This document shows, one piece after another, positions 53,831-61,676 of a stretch of 64,000 nucleotides of DNA. The position numbers were made by a program, and so were the translations under genes. The stretch comes from Kocuria palustris. Lineage in GTDB: Bacteria; Actinomycetota; Actinomycetes; Actinomycetales; Micrococcaceae. The notes under the pieces were generated by a model that was given only the letters and a program-made list of their open reading frames with translations, searched no databases and had not been told where the DNA came from. Positions within the stretch are counted from its first letter, which is position 1. The number at the start of each line of letters is the position of its first letter. The DNA lies in assembly GCF_007666205.1 (NCBI RefSeq), contig NZ_VDOR01000008.1, forward strand, positions 1 to 64,000. The letters are read 5' to 3'.

Positions 53831-54574
53831 TCAGCCGTCGCCGTGGCGGCCCCACCACAGGGCGGCCTGCACACGCGAGGCCGCGCCGAGCTTCGTCAGC
53901 ACATGGGAGACGTGGGTCTTCACCGTGGACTCGGCGACGACGAGCTGCGCGGCGATCTGCTGGTTGCTCAGGCCCCGGGCCAGCAGCCGCAGGACGTCGC
54001 GCTCGCGCCCGGTCAGCGGCTCGGCCGGACCGGCCGGGCCCGGCCCCGGGGCGGGGTCCTCTGCGGAGCCCTCGCCGCCGGCGCGGCCTCCTGCCGCCGC
54101 GGCATCGTCCTCGGCCCCCGACGGCCGCGGCGGCCTCGGCGCGGCCGTCGAAGCGGGGCGCGCGACGGCCCGGTCGATCACCGCTCGCAGGACCTCCGGC
54201 GACAGCGCGGCGTCCCCGGCGGCGACCCGGCGGACCGCCTCGACGATCTCGCTCGGCTCGGCGGTCTTGACCAGGAAGCCGGAGGCGCCGGCGCTCAGCG
54301 CGGCCACGATGTAGTCGTCCAGGGCGAATGACGTCAGCATGAGCACCGCCGCGCCGCTGCCGCGCAGCCGCTCGATCACGGCGAGCCCGCTGTCGCCGGG
54401 CATGCGGACGTCGAGCAGGACGACATCGGGGCGGGTCCGGTCCGCCAGCTGCACGGCGGCCTCCGCGGTGCCGGCCTCGCCGAGCACGGAGATCGGCGGA
54501 TCCGCGGTCTCCAGGATCATGCGCACGCCGGCGCGGATGGCGGCGTGGTCGTCGGCCAGCACTGCGGTGATCAC
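53831..54574 (-). CDS. NarL/FixJ family response regulator
   Basis: 247 residues. Receiver domain (VLADDHAAIRAGVRMILE with the acidic pair, phospho-acceptor Asp in DVVLLDVRMPG, conserved Lys in FLVKTAEPSEI), then an unusually long Ala/Pro/Gly linker of about 50 residues, then a LuxR-type helix-turn-helix (LTGRERDVLRLLARGLSNQQ, ESTVKTHVSHVLTKLG). The GTG start at 54574 overlaps the kinase stop and has CAGGAG upstream. It is the DNA-binding half of the two-component pair; the targets are unknown. The adjacent GAP and azl genes are candidates only by proximity. Confidence 0.93.
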   Translation of the reverse strand: MITAVLADDHAAIRAGVRMILETADPPISVLGEAGTAEAAVQLADRTRPDVVLLDVRMPGDSGLAVIERLRGSGAAVLMLTSFALDDYIVAALSAGASGFLVKTAEPSEIVEAVRRVAAGDAALSPEVLRAVIDRAVARPASTAAPRPPRPSGAEDDAAAAGGRAGGEGSAEDPAPGPGPAGPAEPLTGRERDVLRLLARGLSNQQIAAQLVVAESTVKTHVSHVLTKLGAASRVQAALWWGRHGDG

Positions 54575-56070
54575 GAGGCGGGCTCCTGGGAGGGCTGCGG
54601 CCGGGCTGCCGCGTCGGCCGGGGCCGCAGGGCCCGCATCGGGGTCTGCGGCGTGGCATGCGGCGGGACCGGCTGCGGGGGCCGCGGGGATCTGTGCAGCG
54701 GGGCCGGCCGCGGCGCCGGGAACCCGCGTCTCCCGGTGCGACGGCTGGCTGGGCCACACGGCGAGCACCCGCCACTGCGACTGGCCCGTGGGCCCGGCCT
54801 GGCAGGACCCGCCCGTCTCGGCGGCGCGGTGGGCCATCGAGGGGAGCCCGAGGCCCGCCCCGTGATCCTTCGCGGGCGTGCCGGGCAGCGGCGAGTCGAC
54901 GTGCAGCACGATGTCCCGCGCGTCCGCAGGGCCCGGTCGGGCGCCGGTGACCGGGGTCGGCCCGGCGGACCGGCGCGCCGCCGGCTCCCGGTCCGCGCCG
55001 TCGGGGGCGGCCGTCCCGGGAGCGGGAGTCGAGCCCGGTTCCGGTTCCGAGGACGCGGCGAGGCCGAGCGAGAGGCGCACCGGGCCCGGCCCGGAGTGCT
55101 TGAGCAGGTTCGTGACGGCCTCCTGCCCGATGCGCAGGGCGTGCGCGGAGATCCCGCGGCGCTCCAGGGCGGCGACCGCATCGTCGTCGATCTCGATCGC
55201 GGCGTCGGGGCGCAGCGCCCGCAGCCGGGCGATCAGGCTGTCCCACGAGGCGGCGCCGGCGGCCTCCGACCCGTCGGTGCGCAGGACGTCGATGAGGCTG
55301 CGCATGTCCGCCATGGCCTCCAGGGCGCTGCGTCGCACGGCCTCGAGCGAGCGGTCCAGGGCCTCGGGGTCGGCGCGGTGCGCGGCGCTCGAGCGCAGGG
55401 CGCCGGTCTGCAGCGCCACGGCGGAGAGGTGCCCGGTGACCCCGTCGTGCAGCTCCTGGGCCAGGTGCGTGCGCTGCTCCTGCAGCCGCAGCGCCGTGCG
55501 GGCATGCTCGAGCTCGAGCAGCCGGTCCGCCGCCTCCCGCTCGGCGGCGGCGGCCCGCTCCGCCTGGGCCCTGGCCTCGCGGTGGCCGCGGACCTCCCCG
55601 GCCCACAGCAGCGGCAGGATCAGCACCAGGAACGCCTGCAGGCTCACGGCGAATCCCAGCGAGCGCAGGTCCACGACGACCAGCGTCGCGAGCAGCAGGA
55701 CCCCCGTCGTGCCCACGCACAGGACCGTCACGAGCCGCATCAGCCGCCGGGAGCCGTGCAGGACGGCGGAGAAGACCGCTTCGAAGACCAGGAGGAACCC
55801 GCCGACGCCGCTGTCGAGCACCAGGGCCGCGGTGCCCAGTCCGCCCGTCAGCAGGAGCATGGCTCCGGGGCGCACTCGGCGCAGGGCGACGGCAGCGCTG
55901 GCGGCCACCAGCAGGAGCAGCGCGATCGGGCGGGGGACCGCCAGCGGAAGGCCGGCCACGTCCGTCAGCGAGGTGTGGGCCGCCCAGGTCGCAGTCGTGG
56001 CCAGCGCGTAGGCCCCCGCGATGCCGAGATCCCGCGCGGACACGCGGGGCGGGGCGGGCGGCTCGGTCAT
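54571..56070 (-). CDS. Sensor histidine kinase, HisKA_3 (NarX/DesK-like) class
   Basis: 499 residues. About five hydrophobic segments in residues 15-165 form the sensor, with little outside the membrane. A coiled helix (about 170-205) leads to the dimerisation box LAQELHDGVTGHLSAVALQ with the phospho-His. The ATPase part has the N-box IGQEAVTNLLKHSG, a Pro/Gly/Glu-rich insertion of about 60 residues, and the G-box DHGAGLGLPSMAHRA. The last 60 residues are Ala/Pro-rich. It lacks an obvious ligand domain, so it may sense membrane stress. It is coupled to the regulator (GTGA). Confidence 0.92.
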   Translation of the reverse strand: MTEPPAPPRVSARDLGIAGAYALATTATWAAHTSLTDVAGLPLAVPRPIALLLLVAASAAVALRRVRPGAMLLLTGGLGTAALVLDSGVGGFLLVFEAVFSAVLHGSRRLMRLVTVLCVGTTGVLLLATLVVVDLRSLGFAVSLQAFLVLILPLLWAGEVRGHREARAQAERAAAAEREAADRLLELEHARTALRLQEQRTHLAQELHDGVTGHLSAVALQTGALRSSAAHRADPEALDRSLEAVRRSALEAMADMRSLIDVLRTDGSEAAGAASWDSLIARLRALRPDAAIEIDDDAVAALERRGISAHALRIGQEAVTNLLKHSGPGPVRLSLGLAASSEPEPGSTPAPGTAAPDGADREPAARRSAGPTPVTGARPGPADARDIVLHVDSPLPGTPAKDHGAGLGLPSMAHRAAETGGSCQAGPTGQSQWRVLAVWPSQPSHRETRVPGAAAGPAAQIPAAPAAGPAACHAADPDAGPAAPADAAARPQPSQEPAS

Positions 56071-56272
56071 GACCCGAGGCTAGCGGGCCCCGGGCGCGAG
56101 CAGGGAGGGCCGCCCGGCTCCTCCGGGCGATCTCCATCGAACGGGGGAGCTCGCCGGGACCTCCGGGGGAGCCCGCCCGTCCCGTGGGTGCGCAGCGGCG
56201 GCCGCCCGGGGCCCTCGGATCGCGACCGATGGCCGATGCCCGGGCCGCGTCCCGTCCGGAAGCCTCGAGGGC

Positions 56273-57022
56273 ATGGACACGATGCGAGAGCTGACGCAGA
56301 TCAGCGGCCACGATCAGATCATGTTCGCCGTGCTGGCCCTGCTGGACGCCACGAGCGCGGGGACCCTGGCCATCCCGGCGGTGCTCCTGCTGCTGAGCGG
56401 ACGCTCGCGGGGCCTCGGCGCGCGGGCGACGGCGCTGCGGGTCCTGGGCTACCTGGGGATCATCGCCGTCTTCTACTGGGCGCTGGGGCTGGCGCTGCTC
56501 GCGGGCCTGCAGGCGCTGCTGGCCCCGGTCGCGGCGGTGCTCGAGCAGCGGGCCGGCGCTGCGGCGCTCGTCGTGGTCGGCGCGGCCCTCGTCCTGCTGA
56601 GCTGGTGGCTGGATCCGGCGGAGATCCGCAGGCGCGGAGGCGATCCGGAGGCCTCGATGCGGCGATGGATCGACCGCGCCGATCGCGTGGTGAGCAGCTG
56701 GCGCGGGGTGGCCCTGCTGGCCCTGGCCGCCGGGCTCGTGGAGGCCGCCACGATGATCCCGTACCTGGCGGCGATCGCCGGGATGGGGCGCTACGACCTG
56801 GGTCCGGCGTCGTCGATGCTGCTGATCGCGCTGTACTGCCTGGTCATGGTCCTGCCGGCGCTGCTGCTCGCGCTGGCGAGGCTGGTCCTGGGGGAGCGGG
56901 GCAGCGGCCCGCTGTCGTCGGCGCGGGAGCTGGCCGTGCGCACAGCGCCCGATGCGGTGGCCTGGGGACTGGGCATCGTGGGCGTCCTGGTGGGCCTGCG
57001 CGGCATCGGGCGGCTGCTGTGA
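56273..57022 (+). CDS. GAP family membrane protein (Sap/LysE-like)
   Basis: 249 residues with six predicted helices: ALLDATSAGTLAIPAVLLLL opens, a charged loop (RRRGGDPEASMRRWIDRAD) separates helices three and four, and EAATMIPYLAAIAGM starts the second half. This matches the actinobacterial peptidoglycolipid-addressing (GAP) family, relatives of LysE exporters linked to surface glycolipid export in mycobacteria. Starts at 56273 and 56282 are both possible; a weak GAGGG precedes them. It is divergent from the two-component system. The substrate is unknown. Confidence 0.8.
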   Translation: MDTMRELTQISGHDQIMFAVLALLDATSAGTLAIPAVLLLLSGRSRGLGARATALRVLGYLGIIAVFYWALGLALLAGLQALLAPVAAVLEQRAGAAALVVVGAALVLLSWWLDPAEIRRRGGDPEASMRRWIDRADRVVSSWRGVALLALAAGLVEAATMIPYLAAIAGMGRYDLGPASSMLLIALYCLVMVLPALLLALARLVLGERGSGPLSSARELAVRTAPDAVAWGLGIVGVLVGLRGIGRLL

Positions 57023-57038
57023 CGGCGTCCTCGCGGGC

Positions 57039-57368
57039 TCAGGCCTGCCACAGGGAGGCCAGGACCACGTGCGTGAGCGTTCCGGCCACGAGGCTCAGGA
57101 CCATGTTCCCGCGCCACAGGTGCAGCCCCACCGTGACGGCGAGGGCGACCGCTGCCGGGATCGAGACGCTCATGGCGACCAGATCGAGGTCCTGCAGGGT
57201 ATAGATGACCAGGATGATCATCACGCCCACGGCCAGCCGGTCGCCGATGTAGGGCAGCAGCCGCGATTCCTGCAGCGGGGCCAGCATGGCGAACGGGAGG
57301 GCCCGCAGCGCCCAGGTGACGGCCGCCGCGACCGCCACGGCCGCCAGGATGCAGGGCAGCTCAGCCAT
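57039..57368 (-). CDS. azlD: Branched-chain amino acid exporter small subunit, AzlD family
   Basis: 109 residues with four hydrophobic segments (LPCILAAVAVAAAVTWALRA at the N-terminus, LRALPFAML, GDRLAVGVMIILVIYTLQDL). It partners AzlC, overlapping its end by eight bases. The pair exports branched-chain amino acids or their analogues in other bacteria. Confidence 0.88.
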   Translation of the reverse strand: MAELPCILAAVAVAAAVTWALRALPFAMLAPLQESRLLPYIGDRLAVGVMIILVIYTLQDLDLVAMSVSIPAAVALAVTVGLHLWRGNMVLSLVAGTLTHVVLASLWQA

Positions 57369-58197
57369 CTCGGGGCTCCTCTCCGGGAGCGGGATCGGGG
57401 TCGGGGGCGGGGCCGACGATCTCCGTCTGCCCGGTCGTCGGCAGATCCCGGCCGCGGATCCTGCCGACGGCGTAGCCGATCAGCAGCACCAGGACGTAGG
57501 CGCCCATCGCGGGGGCCAGCATGTTCGAGCCCAGGACGGCCGCGCCGGCAAGGCCGATGGCCGCGGCGATCAGCGGCAGGGGGAGCGAGCGGTGGGCTCG
57601 GTGGGCGTCGACGGCGAGCACCACGAACAGCGCGGTCATGGCGAAGTCGAGGCCCTCGATCCACGGCGGGATGAGAGACCCCAGCAGCGCCCCGGCCGTC
57701 GAGCTGGCCACCCAGAACAGGTGGAACGTCGCCTCCAGGGTCAGGATGCGCGTCCCCGACCACCGCTGGGCCTGGGGCCCGGAGGTCAGTGCGAAGGCCT
57801 CGTCGGTCAGGGCGAACGTGCCGTACATCTTCCCCGGCACGCTGCGGACCCGGTGCAGGGGGAAGGTCAGGGCGTAGAACGCATGCCGGAAGTTGACGAT
57901 CAGCGTGGTCAGCCCGATCTGCGTCAGGGGAGCGCCGGCGGCGATCATCCCCGCCAGCAGGAACTCGACGGAGCCGGCGAAGACGATCCCCGACAGCAGC
58001 GGGGCCGCCCACCAGGGCAGGCCGTACTGGATCACCAGCACGCCGAAGGCCAGGCCGACGGGGATGACGGCCAGTCCCGGGGGCAGACCGGTCCGCCAGC
58101 CCAGGCGCAGCTGCTCGGCATCGAGACCCCCGCGGCGGCTGCCGTCGTCGGCCGGTCCGGGCGAAGGCTTCGCCGGCGGAGGGCTGGAGGGAGTCAT
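57361..58197 (-). CDS. azlC: Branched-chain amino acid exporter large subunit, AzlC family
   Basis: 278 residues. A Pro/Ser-rich N-terminus is followed by GWRTGLPPGLAVIPVGLAFG, VFAGSVEFLLAGMIAAGAPL, VNFRHAFYALTFP and TDEAFALTS, the conserved AzlC blocks, with six or seven membrane segments. The charged Pro/Asp tail overlaps azlD. The ATG at 58197 lacks a ribosome binding site and lies six bases after a TAGACT box, indicating a leaderless message. Together with AzlD it forms the exporter. Confidence 0.93.
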   Translation of the reverse strand: MTPSSPPPAKPSPGPADDGSRRGGLDAEQLRLGWRTGLPPGLAVIPVGLAFGVLVIQYGLPWWAAPLLSGIVFAGSVEFLLAGMIAAGAPLTQIGLTTLIVNFRHAFYALTFPLHRVRSVPGKMYGTFALTDEAFALTSGPQAQRWSGTRILTLEATFHLFWVASSTAGALLGSLIPPWIEGLDFAMTALFVVLAVDAHRAHRSLPLPLIAAAIGLAGAAVLGSNMLAPAMGAYVLVLLIGYAVGRIRGRDLPTTGQTEIVGPAPDPDPAPGEEPRDG

Positions 58198-58203
58198 CCG
58201 AGC

Positions 58204-58209
58204 AGTCTA
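58204..58209 (-). promoter_or_regulatory. Leaderless promoter -10 box of azlCD
   Basis: TAGACT on the minus strand, six bases before the ATG at 58197, no ribosome binding site between. Confidence 0.6.
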
Positions 58210-58269
58210 GACAGCGCCGGGCCCGGCCCCGACCGCCGTCGGAGGAGACAGAGGGAAGGACTCGCGCAG

Positions 58270-58911
58270 TCAGGCCCCGACGCCGTCCCACAGGCGGTGG
58301 ATCGGGACGCCGGCCTGGCCGGCCAGCTGCCGCAGGACATTGATCGACAGGCCGATGACGGCATGCAGGTCGCCGTCCACCCGTTCGATGAAGGCCGCGC
58401 CGTACCCGTCGAGGGTGAAGGACCCGGCCACCCACAGCGGCTCCTCGGTGGCCACGTAGGCGGCGATCTCGTCGTCGGTCATCCGCACGAAGCTCACATC
58501 GGCGCCGGCGAGGCGGCCGTCCGAGAACCCGGTGCCCCCGGCCTGGGGCTGCCGGGCGTCGATCAGCCAGTGGCCGGTGTGGAGGCGGCCTGTCCTTCCG
58601 CGCATCTGCCGGATGCGCTCGCGGGCGACGTCGGCCGTGCCGGGCTTGCCGAGCGCCTGGCCGTCGAGCTCGAAGACCGAGTCGCAGCCGATGACCAGCC
58701 GCCCGGCGGCCTGCGGGAGGGCCGCGACGGCCTCGCACTTGGCCCGGGCCAGCGCGAGGGCGATCTCCGAGGGGTCGCTCAGCCCCGCGTCGGCCACCAC
58801 CGCGTCCTCGTCGACCTCGGAGCCGAGCTGATCGAAGGCCATCCCGGAGTCGGTCAGCAGCTTGGCGCGGGCGGGCGAGGTGGAGGCGAGCAGCAGGAGC
58901 GGAGCGGTCAT
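58270..58911 (-). CDS. maf: Maf family nucleotide pyrophosphatase
   Basis: House-cleaning enzyme that hydrolyses non-canonical or UTP/dTTP nucleotides. The 213-residue protein starts at 58911 with PLLLLASTSPARAKLL (the Maf SxSPRR-like motif, here SPARAK), then VIGCDSVFELDG, LGKPGTADVARERIRQMRG and the FVRMTDDEIAAYVATEEPLW region, ending with GLSINVLRQL. The start is six bases from a TACAGT box, again leaderless, although GGGGGC in between could also bind the ribosome. Convergent with nothing; the repeat-rich region lies upstream. Confidence 0.94.
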   Translation of the reverse strand: MTAPLLLLASTSPARAKLLTDSGMAFDQLGSEVDEDAVVADAGLSDPSEIALALARAKCEAVAALPQAAGRLVIGCDSVFELDGQALGKPGTADVARERIRQMRGRTGRLHTGHWLIDARQPQAGGTGFSDGRLAGADVSFVRMTDDEIAAYVATEEPLWVAGSFTLDGYGAAFIERVDGDLHAVIGLSINVLRQLAGQAGVPIHRLWDGVGA

Positions 58912-59072
58912 GCCCCCACTGTAGGAGCCGCCCTGCCCCCGCATCCCCGTGCCTCACTCCCTACGTCTCGATCCCTACCTCCCCTCCGCGCCCCCGCGCC
59001 CCCGCGCTCTCGCGTTCCCGTCCCCCGCGCTCCCGCGCTCCCGTCCCGCTCGCCCTCAATCCCCCTGCTCCC

Positions 59073-59164
59073 CGCGAGCGGCCGATCTTTCACCCCTCTC
59101 CCCGCGAGCGGCCGATTCCTCACCGATTCAGGGCTGAAACGGTGAGGAATCGGCCACTCGCTGA
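59073..59164. repeat. Inverted-repeat element, left of lplA
   Basis: Half-sites CGCGAGCGGCCGAT at 59073-59086 and CGCGAGCGGCCGATTCC from 59103. The second continues to CTCACCG and pairs with CGGTGAGGAATCGGCC from 59140, forming a hairpin with arms of about 24 bases and two mismatches. The loop itself contains TTCAG/CTGAA. Same family as the repeats right of lplA. Confidence 0.85.
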
Positions 59165-59170
59165 AGATGA

Positions 59171-59260
59171 GGTCCTGAATCGGCCGCTCGCGGCGAGGGA
59201 AGTCCTGAATCGGCCGCTCGCGGCGAGGGAGGTCCCGAATCGGCCGATCGCGAAGTCCCT
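59171..59260. repeat. 30-base tandem repeat, three units, left of lplA
   Basis: Two nearly identical 30-base units (59171-59200 and 59201-59230), each with TGAATCGGCCGCTCGCGG then CGAGGGA, and a diverged third (59231-59260). Each unit carries one reverse-oriented half-site of the inverted-repeat family. Confidence 0.85.
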
Positions 59261-59351
59261 GTCGGCACAGCGGTCGCGTCCATAGGCTGAGCGGACGCGT
59301 CAGGAGCTCGGCTCGCGCAAGGGCACGCGCTCCGGAGAGGTCAGGAGACAC

Positions 59352-60422
59352 ATGCACGGTGAGTTCAAGGTCCGCGGCGGCAAGCTGGTGGTCGTCGATC
59401 TGGAGGTCTCAGGGGAGGCCGACGACGCGGTGATCCGCGACGCCGTCGTCTCGGGCGACTTCTTCCTGGAGCCCGACGACGCCCTGGAGGATCTGACGGG
59501 CGCGCTGAACGGCCTCCCGGCGGCGTCGTCGACGGCGGAGATCGTCGCGGCTCTGGAGGCCGCGCTGGATCGGCGGGACGGCCCGGTCGAGCTCATCGGG
59601 TTCTCGACCGAGGCCGTCGGCATCGCCGCCCGTCGCGCCGTCGGCGCCGCCGTGTCCTGGGACGACCTGGACATCGAGGTCATCGGGATGAAGACTCTCC
59701 CGCCGGCCGAGCACGTCGCGCTCGATCAGGTCATCTCGGAGGAGGTCGGCGCCGGCCGCCGCGGTCCCGTCCTGCGCTTCTGGGACTGGGACGACGCCCT
59801 CGTGGTGATCGGCTCGTATCAGTCCGTGCGCAACGAGATCGACTCCGAGGCGGCCCGGGACCTGCACGTGGGCGTGACGCGGCGCATCACCGGCGGCGGC
59901 GCGATGTTCATGGAGCCCGGCAACTGCGTGACGTACTCGCTGGTCGTCCCTGCGAGCCTGGTCGAGGGGCTGACCAACGAGCAGGCCTATGCCTTCCTGG
60001 ACGAATGGGTGCTCGGCGCGCTGCAGGAGATCGGCGTGAACGCGCACTACGTGCCGCTCAATGACATCGCGACCCCGCAGGGCAAGATCGGCGGGGCCGC
60101 CCAGCGGCGGTTCGCCGACGGGACCCTCCTGCACCACGTCACGATGAGCTACGACATCGACGCGGACAAGATGCTCCAGGTGCTGCGGATCGGCCGCGAG
60201 AAGCTCTCCGACAAGGGCATCAAGTCCGCCAAGAAGCGCGTGGACCCCATGCGCAGCCAGACCGGCATGGCGCGCGAGGACATCATCGAGGCGTTCCGGT
60301 CGCACTTCCTGGCGAACTACCGCTCCCACGAGGGCGACTACACGCAGCACGAGCTGGAGCGGGCCAAGGAGCTCGTCGACTCCAAGTTCGGCACCGAGGC
60401 CTGGACGAACCGCGTGCCGTGA
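59352..60422 (+). CDS. lplA: Lipoate--protein ligase family protein with N-terminal accessory domain
   Basis: 356 residues, ATG at 59352 behind GGAG. The large catalytic domain (about 115-345) has LRFWDWDDALVVIGSYQSV, the TRRITGGGAMFMEPGNCVTY loop and GKIGGAAQRR with the conserved Lys, the biotin/lipoate ligase fold. It attaches lipoate to dehydrogenase E2 or glycine cleavage H proteins. The small accessory domain, usually C-terminal in LplA, is at the N-terminus here (GEFKVRGGKLVVVDLEV, then LIGFSTEAVGIAARRAV), a permuted order also known from some archaeal and actinobacterial relatives. Flanked on both sides by the same repeat family. Confidence 0.9.
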   Translation: MHGEFKVRGGKLVVVDLEVSGEADDAVIRDAVVSGDFFLEPDDALEDLTGALNGLPAASSTAEIVAALEAALDRRDGPVELIGFSTEAVGIAARRAVGAAVSWDDLDIEVIGMKTLPPAEHVALDQVISEEVGAGRRGPVLRFWDWDDALVVIGSYQSVRNEIDSEAARDLHVGVTRRITGGGAMFMEPGNCVTYSLVVPASLVEGLTNEQAYAFLDEWVLGALQEIGVNAHYVPLNDIATPQGKIGGAAQRRFADGTLLHHVTMSYDIDADKMLQVLRIGREKLSDKGIKSAKKRVDPMRSQTGMAREDIIEAFRSHFLANYRSHEGDYTQHELERAKELVDSKFGTEAWTNRVP

Positions 60423-60538
60423 GGTGACGACGTCTGCCCGAGACCGCGGCTCCGCGGCTCTCACCGCCGGCGGTTCTCGCCCGCCCGCACCCCCGGCGTC
60501 GGCTCCGTGCTCCTTGTTCCGCACTCGCGCCCGAAGCC

Positions 60539-60660
60539 GCGACCGGCCGATTCCTCTCTGATCACGCCGCGACCGGCCGATTTCTCACCGGTTCGACGCT
60601 GAACCGGTGAGGAATCGGCCGGTCGCGGAAGATGGGGTGGGGAATCGGCCGGTCGCGCGG
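60539..60660. repeat. Inverted-repeat element, right of lplA
   Basis: Half-sites GCGACCGGCCGATT at about 60539 and 60569. The second extends to CTCACCGGTTC and pairs with GAACCGGTGAGGAATCGGCC from 60601 in a stem of about 26 pairs around a short GACGCT loop. A further reverse half-site is at about 60642. The core matches the left cluster; the outer bases are GACCGG instead of GAGCGG. Confidence 0.85.
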
Positions 60661-60685
60661 GCGGGGCAGAGCGAGCGCGGGCGGG

Positions 60686-61114
60686 TCAGTCGTCCTCGCG
60701 GGCCTGGGCGGTCTCCCGGTCGTTCGCCTTCTGGATCGCCTCGACGAGCTCGTCCTTGGTCATCTCCGAGCGGCCCTCGATGTCGAGGCGCTGCGCGATC
60801 TCGTAGAGGTGATCCTTCGAGGCGTTGGCGTCCACGCCGCCGGCGGACTCCCCGCCGGTGCGTCCTCCGTTCTCGGAGCGCTCGTCGGAGGGGCCGTTCT
60901 CGTCCTTGGGCTCCCAGTGGTCGCCGACCTTCTCGTGCGTCTGCTTCACCGCGGCCCACGCGGTCTGATGCGCGCGGGCGCCGCTGCCGTACTCCTCCCG
61001 AGCGCTCTCCAGGGTCGCGGCGTACGTGTCCTGCGCCTTCCGGTCCGAGCGCTCGAGCGTCGAAGGGATCTCCTCGCGCTCGGCGGGCTTCTCGCTGTCG
61101 TTCTGGGGGCTCAT
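60686..61114 (-). CDS. ChaB family protein with Rho N-terminal/SAP-like domain
   Basis: 142 residues, start at 61114 behind GGAGG. Residues about 12-65 match ChaB (IPSTLERSDRKAQDTYAATL, HQTAWAAVKQTHEK), a small acidic domain once called cation transport regulator. An Asp/Glu/Ser/Gly-rich linker follows, and residues about 100-135 match a Rho_N/SAP-like fold (KDHLYEIAQRLDIEGRSEMT, KDELVEAIQKAN), a nucleic-acid-binding helix pair. The combination is common in actinobacteria and of unknown function, perhaps stress-related DNA or RNA binding. Confidence 0.85.
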   Translation of the reverse strand: MSPQNDSEKPAEREEIPSTLERSDRKAQDTYAATLESAREEYGSGARAHQTAWAAVKQTHEKVGDHWEPKDENGPSDERSENGGRTGGESAGGVDANASKDHLYEIAQRLDIEGRSEMTKDELVEAIQKANDRETAQAREDD

Positions 61115-61229
61115 GGCCGACCTCCCGGGTCTCGTGCTCGCTGCCGTCGGGCCGGCGCCCGGCGGCGCGACCCGGAACAAGCCTAGGCACGCGACGCCGG
61201 GCCCCGCCGTGCGGCGGGGCGTCATCGGA

Positions 61230-61676
61230 TCAGACCGCGCAGAGATCGCTGCGGGTCAGGAAGCGCCGGCCGGTGGGAGCCTCGAGCGAGAACCCGGAGC
61301 CGCGGCCGGGCACCGCGTCGATGAGCAGCCGGGTGTGCTTCCACGCACCGAACTGCTCCCGGGAGATCCACAGCTCGAGATCGCCGAGCTCGTCGCCGGC
61401 CTCGTCGGTCAGCCGTGCGGTGCCCAGCAGGACATCCGCGTCGCCCGTGCGGAACTCCCCTGCGGGGAAGCACATGGGCGCGGAGCCGTCGCAGCAGCCG
61501 CCGGACTGGTGGAACATCAGCGGCCCGTGCTGCGCCCAGAGCTCCCGCAGCAGATCCACCGCGGCCGGGGTGTAGCCCACCCGGGCCGTGTCGTCCTCGG
61601 GCCCCGGCCGGGTCTGCAGCGCGACCTCGGGATCGTCGTGCACGGCCGGGCCGGGCATGGGGTCCTGCGCGCCCAT
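61230..61676 (-). CDS. DUF779 domain protein linked to aldehyde dehydrogenase
   Basis: 148 residues. The conserved DUF779 blocks are LMFHQSGGCCDGSAPMCFPA, WISREQFGAWKHTRLLIDAV and GFSLEAPTGRRFLTRS; the cysteines and the His suggest metal binding. Its start overlaps the stop of the aldehyde dehydrogenase gene (TGATG), the usual neighbour of this family. Function unproven; it may mature or assist the dehydrogenase. Confidence 0.9.
   Translation of the reverse strand: MGAQDPMPGPAVHDDPEVALQTRPGPEDDTARVGYTPAAVDLLRELWAQHGPLMFHQSGGCCDGSAPMCFPAGEFRTGDADVLLGTARLTDEAGDELGDLELWISREQFGAWKHTRLLIDAVPGRGSGFSLEAPTGRRFLTRSDLCAV

Larger units (their letters stand above)
58912..59351. other. Gene-free region upstream of lplA with a repeat cluster
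   Basis: 440 bases. The first part contains the maf -10 box TACAGT (minus strand, 58918-58923), then a pyrimidine-rich stretch at about 58945-59070 on the plus strand (CCCCGCGCTCCCGCG-like runs), then the inverted and tandem repeats listed separately. A TAGGCT-like hexamer near 59283 could serve lplA. Confidence 0.6.

Noticed and set aside
59171-59260. CRISPR-like array: three 30-base units in tandem.
   Set aside because: The units are contiguous with no unique spacers and no cas genes are present; they belong to the inverted-repeat family around lplA.
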